64,000 nt of DNA from Sinorhizobium sp. B11 (lineage in GTDB: Bacteria; Pseudomonadota; Alphaproteobacteria; Rhizobiales; Rhizobiaceae): contig CP091033.1 of assembly GCA_039725955.1 (NCBI GenBank), positions 806,001 through 870,000 on the forward strand, given 5' to 3'. The notes below the pieces were generated by a model. That model saw only the letters and a program-made list of their open reading frames with translations, made no database searches and had not been told where the DNA came from. Below are positions 54,860-63,893 of the stretch, piece after piece; the first letter of the stretch is position 1; the number at the start of each line of letters is the position of its first letter. A program made the translations under genes and the position numbers.

Positions 54860-55723
54860 TTGGATATCTTTTCCACATTGCAGGAAGACAAGAGCCGGCT
54901 CTCCGCCTCCGAGGCCCGTATCGCCGATATCATCGTGAATGATTTCGAATTTGCGGTGAATGCCTCGATCATCGAGCTTGCCGAACGCGCGGAAGTTTCG
55001 CCACCGACGGTGACGCGTTTCTGCCGCCGCCTCGGCTGCGACAGCTTTTCCGATTTCAAGGTGCAGCTTGCCCGCACCGCCCATGTCGGCGTGCGTTATC
55101 TGAAGCCGGAATCAAAGAGCAGCGATCCGGCCGATGTCGCTCAGGATATCATTACCAAGGCGCAGAATGCCCTTTTCCTGTTGCATCGCTCACTGGACCT
55201 CACCGCGATCGAAGCTGCGGTCGCGCAGATCGCCAAGGCGGAGATGATCTATGCCTTCGGATCGGGCGGCAACTCGTCGATGATTGCCGACGAGCTGCAG
55301 AATCGGCTCTTTCGGCTTGGCCTCAGGATCACCTCCAGTTCCGACCACAGTATGCAGCTGATGATGGCGGCGGCGGCGAAGGCTGGCGATGTGATCATTG
55401 GCTCGTCCTTTTCCGGCCGCAATGCCGAGCTGGTGCGGGCTTTTGCTTTGGCACGCGAGGCCAAGGTCAGGACCATTGCGCTGACGCAATCCGACAGTCC
55501 GGTCGCCAGAGCCGCCGAGATCGTCGTGCCGATCGATCTTCCGGAAGGGACCAACATCTTCCGGCCGACATCGACGCGTATCGCTTACATCGCAACCGTC
55601 GATATCCTGGCGAGCCTTGTCGCCTATGCCATCCAACCGAGGGCGATGACGACGCTGAGACGCATCAAGCAGCAGCTGGTTGCACACCGCGATGGCGACG
55701 ACAAGCAGCTACTTGGGGACTGA
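54860..55723 (+). CDS. RpiR/MurR-family transcriptional regulator
   Basis: 287 residues from TTG 54860 after gggagga. N-terminal HTH_6 domain (SASEARIADIIVNDFEFAVN; ERAEVSPPTVTRFCRRLGC), then a SIS sugar-phosphate-binding domain with IYAFGSGGNSSMIADEL and GDVIIGSSFSGRNAELVRAF. It would sense a phosphorylated sugar or amino sugar and control the surrounding catabolic cluster. Lies between RidA and SDR genes, same strand, short gaps. Confidence 0.92.
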   Translation: MDIFSTLQEDKSRLSASEARIADIIVNDFEFAVNASIIELAERAEVSPPTVTRFCRRLGCDSFSDFKVQLARTAHVGVRYLKPESKSSDPADVAQDIITKAQNALFLLHRSLDLTAIEAAVAQIAKAEMIYAFGSGGNSSMIADELQNRLFRLGLRITSSSDHSMQLMMAAAAKAGDVIIGSSFSGRNAELVRAFALAREAKVRTIALTQSDSPVARAAEIVVPIDLPEGTNIFRPTSTRIAYIATVDILASLVAYAIQPRAMTTLRRIKQQLVAHRDGDDKQLLGD

Positions 55724-55742
55724 TCAACAAGAGGGAGCGACA

Positions 55743-56519
55743 ATGACGCAATCGGTGGCCATCGTGACGGGAGCAGCAGGTGATATCGGCGCGGCGATTG
55801 CCGATCGACTGGCCGTCGATCATGATGTCGTTCTGCTTGCGGATATCGATCTCGTCAGTGCAGCAGCCGTTGCCAGCAAACTTGGACCATCCGACCGCTT
55901 CGTCCCCATCGAATGCGACGTGACCAGCGAGACAAGCGTTGCGTCTCTCGCCGGGCGTGCGGCGGAGCTCGGCAGTCTTCGTACCCTCGTCAACAATGCG
56001 GGTGCAGCCCGCGCCGTCAGCCTGCATGATACGACGCCGGAGATCTGGCGTGCCGACAATGCGCTCAACCTCGAAGCGGCATTTCTCTGCTTTCGGGCTG
56101 TCGAAGACCAGTTGAAGGCGTCGCGAGGCTCAATGGTCAACATTGCCTCGGTCAACGGCATGAATGTGTTTGGCCATCCGGCTTACAGCGCAGCCAAAGC
56201 CGGACTTCTGCATTTCACCCGGCTGGTCGCCGTCGAATACGGAAAATTCGGCATCCGCGCGAACGCCGTTGCTCCCGGAACGGTAAAGACGCAGGCATGG
56301 GAAGTCCGTGCCGCTGCCAATCCTAATGTCTTCGAGGATGCCCGCCGCTGGTATCCGCTGCAGCGCGTGGTCGATCCGAAGGACGTCGCCAATGCCGTCG
56401 CCTTCCTGGCTGGGCCGCAGGCTGCAGCGATCACTGGCGTCTGCCTGCCGGTCGACTGCGGCCTGACAGCTGGCCAGGCCGAGCTTGCCCGCACGTTTTC
56501 CCAGTCCGAGCACTATTGA
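55743..56519 (+). CDS. SDR-family oxidoreductase
   Basis: 258 residues from ATG 55743 after agaggga. Glycine motif TGAAGDIGAAIAD, NNAGAARA, catalytic serine in VNIASVNGM, Y148-x3-K152 in AYSAAKAG. C-terminus VCLPVDCGLTAG is the classical SDR ending. Likely oxidises or reduces a sugar or hydroxy acid intermediate of the cluster. 19 bases after the RpiR stop. Confidence 0.92.
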   Translation: MTQSVAIVTGAAGDIGAAIADRLAVDHDVVLLADIDLVSAAAVASKLGPSDRFVPIECDVTSETSVASLAGRAAELGSLRTLVNNAGAARAVSLHDTTPEIWRADNALNLEAAFLCFRAVEDQLKASRGSMVNIASVNGMNVFGHPAYSAAKAGLLHFTRLVAVEYGKFGIRANAVAPGTVKTQAWEVRAAANPNVFEDARRWYPLQRVVDPKDVANAVAFLAGPQAAAITGVCLPVDCGLTAGQAELARTFSQSEHY

Positions 56520-56549
56520 AATCGAAATAGACAACAAGAGGAATGAGAT

Positions 56550-58466
56550 ATGAAGCCGGCCGACTATCGCCTGGAAAGCAGCTGGAACCCTGGTGGCGGG
56601 CCGCATGGCGCGTTCACCTTCACGCTTTTCAATCTCTCCGGCGCGGCACTTTCCGGTTTCAAGCTTGTCTACACTTCCCTCACCCGGGTCATCGATGCCA
56701 CGGCGTGCGGCAATGCCACGTTTCTGAGACGCAACGCCAATTTTCACGAATTCGAGCCGCCGGCCGGGTTGGCCCTCGCCGCCGGTGAAAGCTGGACCTT
56801 CACCGTCGCCGGCTTGCATCGCCCAGCGCGCCATTGCACTGACGGCGCCAAGTCCGCCTATCTGACGCTGTCATCCGGAAAGCATGTGCCGGTTGCAGTT
56901 TCCGATCTACTTCTCGAAGGCCGAGTGAGCGAGCCTCCGCCTGCGCTCCTGCCTGAAGGCCGGCTCGACCTGCCCTTTGCCTTGCAGCCATGGCCGGCCG
57001 AGATCGATGCGAAGCCGGGCGATAGTTTTCCGGTCATCCTTTATCCAGAGGGCGCCAGCGCAGACGAATTGTCGGCGATATCAACATGCATTTCCCTGAC
57101 GCGCCGCCTTTTCGAAAGCGATCATTCGGTTTTCAATCTGGTTGCCTCGCAGCAAGGCCGCGCTCTCACCTTCAACAAGGACGCCTTGCTCGACGCCGAA
57201 GCCTATCGGCTGACGTTCGCGGCCGATCGCGTGACACTTTCCTATTCCGGTTCCGCCGGGCGCCAGTACGGATTGACCTCGCTCGCGCAGATGCTGAACG
57301 GTGCGCGCGTCACCAAGGGCAAATTCCGCTTTCCTGTTTCGGGGACGATTTCCGATCACCCCCGCTATAGCTGGCGCGGCTGCCATCTCGACGTTTCCAG
57401 GCAGTTTTATCCCGTTGATGACGTCAAGCGGCTGATCGACATTCTTGCCTGGTTCAAGCTCAACATCTTCCACTGGCATCTGACAGATGACGAGGCCTGG
57501 CGGCTGGAGATCAAGGCCTATCCGCAGCTGACGACGTCAGGCGTGTTGCGAGGTCCGGACGAGCCGCTGCTGCCACAACTCGGCAATGGAGCCGAGCCGG
57601 TCGGCGGCTTCTATTCGCAGGACGATGTCAGAGACATCGTCGCGCATGCGAGCTCCCTCAACGTCGAGGTGGTTCCCGAGATCGACATTCCCGGCCACAA
57701 TGCGGCGACGCTGATTGCCCTGCCCGATCTGACTGATGGACAGGAGGCACCGGAAAGCTACCATTCCGTCCAAGGCTACCCGAACAATGCGCTGAACCCG
57801 GCAGTGCCGCTGACCTACGAGTTCCTGGAAAAGGTCTTCGACGAAATGGTCGAACTCTTTCCCTCGACTTACATCCACATCGGTGGCGACGAAGTGGCGA
57901 ACGGCTCCTGGCTCGCCTCGCCGCTTGCCAGGAAGCTGATGGCGGAACAAGGCATTTCCGGCACGTTCGGTCTTCAGTCCTATTTCCTGAAGCAGATCAA
58001 GACGATGCTTGACAAGCGCGGTCGCAAGCTTGCGGGCTGGAACGAGGTCGCTCATGGCGGCGGAGTTGCCGCGAAGGACAGCCTGCTGATGGCCTGGGAA
58101 AATCCGCAGGTCGGTATCGAGCTTGCCGAACAGGGTTATGATGTCGTCATGACGCCGGGCCAGGCCTATTATCTCGACATGGTACAGGCGGAAGCCTTCC
58201 AGGAACCGGGTGCGAGCTGGGCAGGCACCGTGCCGCCGGCTCACACATATGCCTATGAAGCTGCGGGCGAATTCCCCGAGGAATTGAAGCACAAGCTGAA
58301 AGGCGTCCAGGCCTGCATCTGGTCGGAGCACTTCCTGTCGCGCGGTTATTTCAACCGGCTGGTGTTCCCCCGCCTGCCTGCCATTGCCGAAGCCGCCTGG
58401 ACGCCGAGGGCATCGAAGGACTGGGCTCGGTTTGCTGCGATCGTGCCGCTAAGCCCAACGCTTTAA
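56550..58466 (+). CDS. GH20 beta-N-acetylhexosaminidase
   Basis: 638 residues. N-terminal beta-rich region (about 1-130, a carbohydrate-binding-like module with FTFTLFNLSGAALSGFKL), GH20b domain, then the catalytic barrel: WRGCHLDVSRQFYPVDDVKR, FHWHLTDDEAWRLEIKAYP, and the catalytic D447-E448 pair in HIGGDEVANGSW; WSEHF and YYLDM complete the site. No signal peptide is obvious, so it probably cleaves imported GlcNAc- or GalNAc-terminated oligosaccharides in the cytoplasm. 30 bases after the SDR gene. The C-terminus stops soon after PRLPAIAEAAWTP, slightly short. Confidence 0.94.
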   Translation: MKPADYRLESSWNPGGGPHGAFTFTLFNLSGAALSGFKLVYTSLTRVIDATACGNATFLRRNANFHEFEPPAGLALAAGESWTFTVAGLHRPARHCTDGAKSAYLTLSSGKHVPVAVSDLLLEGRVSEPPPALLPEGRLDLPFALQPWPAEIDAKPGDSFPVILYPEGASADELSAISTCISLTRRLFESDHSVFNLVASQQGRALTFNKDALLDAEAYRLTFAADRVTLSYSGSAGRQYGLTSLAQMLNGARVTKGKFRFPVSGTISDHPRYSWRGCHLDVSRQFYPVDDVKRLIDILAWFKLNIFHWHLTDDEAWRLEIKAYPQLTTSGVLRGPDEPLLPQLGNGAEPVGGFYSQDDVRDIVAHASSLNVEVVPEIDIPGHNAATLIALPDLTDGQEAPESYHSVQGYPNNALNPAVPLTYEFLEKVFDEMVELFPSTYIHIGGDEVANGSWLASPLARKLMAEQGISGTFGLQSYFLKQIKTMLDKRGRKLAGWNEVAHGGGVAAKDSLLMAWENPQVGIELAEQGYDVVMTPGQAYYLDMVQAEAFQEPGASWAGTVPPAHTYAYEAAGEFPEELKHKLKGVQACIWSEHFLSRGYFNRLVFPRLPAIAEAAWTPRASKDWARFAAIVPLSPTL

Positions 58467-58674
58467 CATGGTAATCGAGAGGCAGTCGGCGCGCCACGGT
58501 CATCGATCCGACAGTGGACGCCCCTGCCCCTGGCAAATGTCGGGCGCGACCGGCCTGACCTTTCCATTCAATAGGAAATTCGGCTAAACGGCCAATGCGC
58601 CCCTCCCCGCTGGCGCGCCTGACATTGACCCACGGCGATTCTTGCAAGGACGGGAATTTTGCTCGTCTTCGCAG

Positions 58675-59907
58675 ATGCGCTCCAAACCATTGCTGATGAT
58701 GACGATGAACCGCCTGATCCCCGATGTCTTCCGCAATCCTGCAATCCGGGTGAGCATGATTGCCATCTTCACGTTCGGTTTTGCCGGCGCGACGACAAAC
58801 CCTTATCGATCCGTGGTCGGTATCGTCGAACTCGGCCTGTCGAACGGGGTCTACTCCGCGCTGATTTTTGCCGCAGCGGCCGTCAACGTGATCGTCAGCA
58901 TTCTTTTCGGCAATCTTGCCGACCGGCTCGGCGAATACCGCACGATGATGCTCGTTGCCGCGACATTCGGCATTCTCGGTTATGGTGCGGTCTATTTTTT
59001 CCCGACCCGGGAAATCTTTGTTCTCAGCGCTCTCCTGCTGCTGCCGGTCTATGGATCGCTGAACTCGTTGCTCTTTGCCAATGTGCGCGCGGCAGCCAGA
59101 GGAATGGCGCCTGGCGAGATTGCGACCGTCAATTCCGGGACACGGGCGATGATTTCGCTTTCCTGGGTGCTCGTTCCGGGGTTTACGGGCGTTCTGCTCT
59201 CCTCCTCGCCGTCCATGTTGCCGGCCTATCTGTTTGCCTGCATATCCTGTCTGGTCTGTGTCGGCCTCATCGGTATCCTGCTGCCGCGGCAAAGCGGCAC
59301 CGACCGAGCTGCCACGCACCATCTCTCCTATCTCGCCGCTCTCGGCCAGGTGATCTCTCCGAAGATATTCAGTCGGGTAATGGCGATCGCGCTGATCAGC
59401 AGCACGCTGCATGTCAACGACGCAATATTTCCCCTCGTCGTCACCGGTGCCGCCCACGGCACGGTCGCCGATATCGGCATTCTCGTGGGGATCGTCGCAC
59501 TCCTGGAAGTGGTCTTCATTATCGTATGGTCACGCATGCTGCGCATTGTCAGCCAGCTCACAGCTCTTGCCGTTGGAGCATTGATCTATGCGATCTATCT
59601 GATGCTTCTGGCTTTTGCCGATCAACCCTGGCATGTCTACGCCCTCACCATCATCAGCGGCATAGGCGCAGCCTCGCTGATCTCCGTCCCGATCACCTAT
59701 CTTCAGGATCTGATAGCTGAGCGGCCAGGTCTTGGCAGCGCGCTGATCTCGGTCAACATCTTCCTCAGCGCCGGACTGAGCGCCGTGCTCTTTGCGGCCG
59801 GAACCGCTATCACCAGCTATTCCGGCACGGCTGTCGTCGGCGCTTTCTCTGGGCTTGCCGGGACGGCCTGGCTGCTGTTCCTCGACCGCCGCCGACGCTC
59901 AGGCTGA
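58675..59907 (+). CDS. MFS transporter
   Basis: About 410 residues, 12 membrane segments. The loop 2-3 MFS motif is visible as GNLADRLGEYRTMM. Start is uncertain: ATG 58675, 58696 and 58705 are all in frame with no strong binding site. N-terminal stretch IFTFGFAGATTNPYRSVVGIVELG and the overall layout recall sugar-efflux-type MFS proteins, but substrate is not determined. 208 bases separate it from the GH20 gene, so it may be independent. Confidence 0.83.
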   Translation: MRSKPLLMMTMNRLIPDVFRNPAIRVSMIAIFTFGFAGATTNPYRSVVGIVELGLSNGVYSALIFAAAAVNVIVSILFGNLADRLGEYRTMMLVAATFGILGYGAVYFFPTREIFVLSALLLLPVYGSLNSLLFANVRAAARGMAPGEIATVNSGTRAMISLSWVLVPGFTGVLLSSSPSMLPAYLFACISCLVCVGLIGILLPRQSGTDRAATHHLSYLAALGQVISPKIFSRVMAIALISSTLHVNDAIFPLVVTGAAHGTVADIGILVGIVALLEVVFIIVWSRMLRIVSQLTALAVGALIYAIYLMLLAFADQPWHVYALTIISGIGAASLISVPITYLQDLIAERPGLGSALISVNIFLSAGLSAVLFAAGTAITSYSGTAVVGAFSGLAGTAWLLFLDRRRRSG

Positions 59908-59993
59908 AGGCTGGAACCCATTGGCACCGCGCTGTTGGTGCAAGCAGCGATGACAGAGTTCCCGCTCTTGGAACCAATGTCCGGACAGGCAGC

Positions 59994-60018
59994 TGAATAT
60001 CCCCGCTACGGGAATATC
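59994..60018. terminator. Imperfect stem between convergent MFS and LuxR genes
   Basis: GAATATCCCCG and CGGGAATATC pair with a small bulge around CTA. It lies between the two convergent stops and could serve both as a terminator, but has no T-tract. Confidence 0.35.
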
Positions 60019-60020
60019 GC

Positions 60021-60758
60021 CTAACTCGGGGCGACGTCATGCCCGCCGGCGGCTCTTTGAACCAGGCGAGCAACCACCTCGGTGCGGTTCTGTGCCTGCA
60101 GCTTGCGCATTATGTGCTGCAGATGCATCTTCACCGTATGCCCCGACAAATTGAGCTTTCCCGCAATGACCTTGTTCGAGCAGCCACTTTGCAACTCTGC
60201 CAGCACATCCGCCTCGCGGGGGGTGAAATCGGCAATCGCCAGATACTGCATCCTGTCATCCAGGCTTTTCTCGGCCTCGTTCCTGGCCGGAATATACTGC
60301 TGCGGGCCGTTCGTAACGGCTCCCAGCAGCTGCGGGAAAAATGTTCCTCCTGCCAGTACAAGACGGAGACCGGCAAGAGCAATGTCAATACCGAGTGAAG
60401 TCGAGAAGAGGCCACGGATACCCATCGTGAGCGCCTGACGGGCTATGAAGACGTCATCCGTACTTGAGAGCAACGTGACAGGAGCCTCAGGAAAACGTGC
60501 AGCAATTGCCGCAAGGTCATCACGCAGGCTGATGCTCTCAATGCTTCTGCCGGCCAAATCCAATGCAATCAAACGCACCTCAGCTCCAAGAGCCCTGTCG
60601 AGACTCTCAGTCGAGATCAAATCGATAAAGTTCCACCCGGCGAGCTCATGCTCAAGCAGTTTCACCACGGTGGTGCGTGCCAGTGTAGAATGTTCGATTA
60701 TGATCACAGTTGGTGCATTGCGCCCCATACGGCGCTTAGTTTTAGCACTGTCGGACAC
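60021..60758 (-). CDS. LuxR-type response-regulator-like transcription factor
   Basis: 245 residues from GTG 60758 with ggggag upstream. N-terminal 120 residues are receiver-like: TVIIIEHSTLARTTVVKLL, LIALDLAG with a candidate phospho-acceptor aspartate, TLLSSTDDVF and GIRGLFST. The usual acidic pair is E-H and the conserved lysine is absent, so phosphorylation may not operate. The C-terminal LuxR HTH is standard: FTPREADVLAELQSGCSNKVIAGKLN, HTVKMHLQHIMRKL. No kinase gene nearby. Its upstream region borders the glycine-rich protein locus. Confidence 0.88.
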   Translation of the reverse strand: MSDSAKTKRRMGRNAPTVIIIEHSTLARTTVVKLLEHELAGWNFIDLISTESLDRALGAEVRLIALDLAGRSIESISLRDDLAAIAARFPEAPVTLLSSTDDVFIARQALTMGIRGLFSTSLGIDIALAGLRLVLAGGTFFPQLLGAVTNGPQQYIPARNEAEKSLDDRMQYLAIADFTPREADVLAELQSGCSNKVIAGKLNLSGHTVKMHLQHIMRKLQAQNRTEVVARLVQRAAGGHDVAPS

Positions 60759-61505
60759 TTTCGTGCTCCCCAGAAGATTTGCAACCCAACAGCCGCTCAC
60801 ATTATTCCTGTTCTCGCTTCATGTCATGAGAAAAAACGAGTGTATTCTCGATAACAATAGTCTGATCTCTCATGATAATTCTTATAGTCTATGAGATACG
60901 GGCGAGAGAAAACTAGACATGTAGAACAGTTTTGAAAGCTTATCTAAGAGGAGCGTTGAATCGACTTGGCGCTGCACACCTTCCAGTTTTAGCCGAATTC
61001 ACGTATGGAAAGCGCGTCAACAAACTTGCAAAAGGCACTGAAAAAGCAGGCGATCTGTTATGGATCCATTCGGGAAAGAGCCGTTTGATAGAACGAGCTG
61101 CCGATCGGCCCGGCCTTGATCCCATATCTCGGTTCAAAATAGCCGTAGACTTCGACAGCAAGACGACCAGCGCAAAAAGCGACAAAAGCCGTAGATCGCC
61201 GGTAACCCGTTATGATTACTGAATAACTAGGGGCCATTGAACGCGCCGATACCGGAATTCAGCGTTTTCACACAGGCAGCGCTGCGTCAGAACCGGCAAA
61301 GGCCAACCGGAGGCAGCGGCCTCAGGGGGGCCGAAATACATGACAATGCGGGTAAGGTCATCGTGGGAGGTGGCGCCCCTCACCGACGCGGCTGTTTCGT
61401 GCCATGCCGGCCCGGGAGACGAAGGCTGGGCGGAGGAAGCGGTTCAACATATGGCTAGCAGAAGCATCTCGTGAAGTTGGCCTCCGCAATACTAGTGGGA
61501 ATACG
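60759..61505. other. Intergenic region with repeated ATGAGA/TCTCAT motifs
   Basis: 747 bases between the LuxR gene start and the glycine-rich gene end. Near the LuxR start are CATGAGA (60825-60831), TCTCAT (60867-60872) and ATGAGA (60891-60896); the last two form an inverted pair 18 bases apart and may be regulator sites. Two small frames (60932-61222 and 61237-61458) have poor starts and are not called. Confidence 0.45.
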
Positions 61506-62591
61506 CTAGCTATGCATGAAGCCTAGAATGTCGTCTACGAGAGCCGAATGTGCGTCCGTGAGGTTGCCCTCTCCGCTATGCCCCCCGATGCCAGCCATCT
61601 GGAGCGCATGCTGGTCATAGAGAACATGATCGACCTGTTGCGCGTCCGCCGTCCCGCCGGCGGGAACGGCAATGTTGATGGGATGGAAATAGCCGAAATT
61701 GACGTCGACCATGCTGCCGGTCGACGATCCGGTCCCGCCGCCTCCGCCCGCATGGTTGCCGGTGAAGATCGTGTCCGACGACAGGTTGAAGCCACCGCCA
61801 TTGCCGCCGATGCCGGCGATCTGCATGGCGCCCTGATCGAAAATGACATTGTTTGTCTGATGAGCCTCAGCCGAGCCGCCTGCGGCGCCGATGGCGATGT
61901 TGATCGGAGAGAATATGGCAATACTTATGTCGACCATGCTGCCGACGAAATATCCATTGCCGCCGTGGCCCGCATAAAAGTCGCCGTTCAATGTCAGTGA
62001 CGTTCCCGGGCTCAGCGAGTCATGGCCCGCAGCATTATGGTCTCCGCCCGAGCCGCCCATACCGCCGATCTGGGTTGCGCCCTGCAGGAAAAGTGCGTTG
62101 TTCGTTTGCAGGGCGTGAGCCTCCCCGCCGGGGCCTGCCGCCACGGCCGTGTTGACGGGAACAAAGAGCGCGGTTTCGGTGCTGACGAGCCCGCCGTAGA
62201 AGAGCCCCATGCCGCCGCTGCCGGCATGACTGGCGCCCTCGCCGCTGCCGATGGCAACGTTGCCGCTTCCGCCATTCCCGCCTATCCCGGCCATTTCGGT
62301 GGGATGCTGATTGATGAGCGCATCATTGCCCTGGAAGGCCTCGGCACTCGAATGCGGTCCTGTAATAGCGGCATTGGACGGCATGAAGACGGCCAATGCA
62401 TTGCTGCTGATCACGCCGTCGCTTATTCCATCACCGCCGCCGCCGGCTGAGCTATAGCCTGGACCGGAGGCGACATCCAATGGAAGCCAGGTCGGCACCA
62501 ATGCCAGATGCCCCGCGGCCACGTTGGGGGCGAGGTTTTGATCGGAGCCCGACTTGGGCAGGTCTTCCGATAAGGGACGAGTTTCCGTCAT
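61506..62591 (-). CDS. Glycine-rich repeat protein, probable secreted protein
   Basis: 361 residues from ATG 62591 (ATG 62603 also possible). After a 50-residue leader without Sec signal, four repeats of about 70 residues follow, each made of GGNG, a short SMVD-like strand, FxPINIAxxA, an AEAxQxNN step, DQxAxQMAGIGGNGG and a variable linker. Third and fourth copies are clearest (GSMVDISIAIFSPINIAIG; GSMVDVNFGYFHPINIAVP). No Ca-binding RTX nonapeptides. The protein ends DDILGFMHS. The opposite-strand protein at 63217 shares the same units. The nearby type I secretion start suggests export by that route. Confidence 0.8.
   Translation of the reverse strand: MTETRPLSEDLPKSGSDQNLAPNVAAGHLALVPTWLPLDVASGPGYSSAGGGGDGISDGVISSNALAVFMPSNAAITGPHSSAEAFQGNDALINQHPTEMAGIGGNGGSGNVAIGSGEGASHAGSGGMGLFYGGLVSTETALFVPVNTAVAAGPGGEAHALQTNNALFLQGATQIGGMGGSGGDHNAAGHDSLSPGTSLTLNGDFYAGHGGNGYFVGSMVDISIAIFSPINIAIGAAGGSAEAHQTNNVIFDQGAMQIAGIGGNGGGFNLSSDTIFTGNHAGGGGGTGSSTGSMVDVNFGYFHPINIAVPAGGTADAQQVDHVLYDQHALQMAGIGGHSGEGNLTDAHSALVDDILGFMHS
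61520..62440 (-). repeat. Four coding repeats of about 70 codons
   Basis: Diverged at DNA level but matching in protein: the unit core is DQ-x-A-x-Q-M/I-A-G-I-G-G-N-G-G, recurring at regular spacing, with FxPxN strands between. Boundaries are approximate. The repeats cover nearly the whole mature part. Confidence 0.75.
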
Positions 62592-63216
62592 TACCGTCTC
62601 CATTCCGCGGACAACCGCACGGCCAACGAGCGTGCAGCGGATGCAGGCTGAATTGTTCAGGCCCTGGATTGCTCAGGTATTGTGCATCTGAACGGACGAA
62701 AAGCGGAGCCTGCAATTCGGCTACATCCCATCGGCTGGTTCTGTAGCCATTTGGCTGTGATGGAGGCGGCGCTCGTTAAGCGAGTTTGCCAGCGTCGGAT
62801 CCGCCTTCCGGTTGGAGGCCCGGCATCCTGCACTGCGCTCGCGCCGCCGCTCATGAGAGTCTCTCAGCGCGGGAAAAGGGCGCATTTGCGGGGCGCAGCC
62901 TGATGAGAACCCTGCAACAGAGCCGGCTCCTTCTGATGGCCTGTGCCTCGAAAAGCGGGAGGACACAGACATGATCATAACAATACCATCTCCCGCCATG
63001 TGACCAAGTTCACACCAAATAACGTCGCGCAGAATATAAGTATACATCCAAAAGAACGTCTCCGAATATCTAGATAGTTTAAAGTTTAAATCGCAGGCAA
63101 TATTTGCACGCGGTTGTATTGGCTGGCGGTGGCTTCCTGAATACCCACACCGTAGGGAAAAGCCGTAGAAGGAACTCGGACGAAACGAAGTAAACGAAGT
63201 AGAAGGAGTGATATCA
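62592..63216. other. Divergent intergenic region between two glycine-rich genes
   Basis: 625 bases. The half near 63000-63120 is A/T-rich (tatctagatagtttaaagtttaaatc) and likely holds promoters. Just before the downstream gene are direct repeats of AACGAAGTA (63184-63201). No supported ORF. Confidence 0.45.
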
Positions 63217-63789
63217 ATGCCTATTCCACAATTGTCTGACACGATCTATCTCCACAACCCTGATGCGGGTGACGCAAATGCCGGCAACGGCGGCGATGGC
63301 ATCAACCATGGCAATATCGACTACAACCCGGTTGCTTATGTAGATCCCGTTCAAACGGTCTACGGGGCAGATACCCATCTGCACAACGGCGATCACGTTT
63401 GGCAGGGGGCAGATTGGGACGCTGGCGGCGGTGGACCCGGCGGTTTCAGCCAGGCCCAGAACGGCTTCCTGGCATCGCTCACCAGCGGCGCCGGCGGCGC
63501 AGGGGGAGCGGCTACTTCCAACGGCAGCCAAGGAAACACGAGCGGCGGCGATACGGCTACGGTGAATGCGGCTACGACTGCAACACAGTATACCCAGCTC
63601 GTGGCCGATCAGCATGCCACCATCCTGGCAGGCGTCGGCGGCAACGGCGGCAACGGTAACAACGCTCTCGGCGGGGACATCTCGTCAGCAGTGGTTCACA
63701 CAAATCCCGAAACGACGACGGTGAACAATGCTCTCGATCATTTCATAAACGCCTTCGGCCATATCGACGTCAGCCATCTCGGCTCGTGA
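63217..63789 (+). CDS. Glycine-rich repeat protein, paralogue of the 61506 gene product
   Basis: 190 residues from ATG 63217, eight bases after agaaggag; GTG 63208 overlaps that site and is unlikely. No Sec signal. It opens PIPQLSDTIYLHNPD, then GNGGDGINHGNIDYNP and VAYVDPVQTVYGAD, a Gly/Ala/Ser/Asn-rich middle, and DQHATILAGVGGNGGNGNN, which is the same core unit as in the minus-strand protein. The C-terminus (NALDHFINAFGHIDVSHLGS) is hydrophobic-polar, as in many type I secretion substrates. A hairpin and then the type I ABC gene follow. Function unknown; an adhesin or surface protein is plausible. Confidence 0.8.
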   Translation: MPIPQLSDTIYLHNPDAGDANAGNGGDGINHGNIDYNPVAYVDPVQTVYGADTHLHNGDHVWQGADWDAGGGGPGGFSQAQNGFLASLTSGAGGAGGAATSNGSQGNTSGGDTATVNAATTATQYTQLVADQHATILAGVGGNGGNGNNALGGDISSAVVHTNPETTTVNNALDHFINAFGHIDVSHLGS

Positions 63790-63801
63790 ACTCAATGCTC
63801 T

Positions 63802-63831
63802 GAGGGTCGCCGGCTTCGGCTGGCGACCCTC
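63802..63831 (+). terminator. Strong hairpin after the glycine-rich gene
   Basis: Perfect 10-base arms GAGGGTCGCC/GGCGACCCTC with a GGCTTCGGCT loop region, 13 bases past the stop. The following T-tract is weak. It may reduce read-through into the secretion gene. Confidence 0.65.
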
Positions 63832-63893
63832 CTGTATTGCTGAACCGGCAAGCAGCCTCTTCGTGTCAGTATCAAATGCAGCGAGATCTGATA

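Noticed and set aside
58351..59457. 368-codon open frame on the minus strand
   Set aside because: Covers the GH20 end and MFS gene in antisense; polar, charged composition without motifs.
60932..61222. 96-codon frame in the gap after the LuxR gene
   Set aside because: Non-ATG start without a ribosome binding site and no recognisable pattern.
61237..61458. 73-codon frame before the glycine-rich gene
   Set aside because: Poor start, Gly/Arg-rich chance composition.
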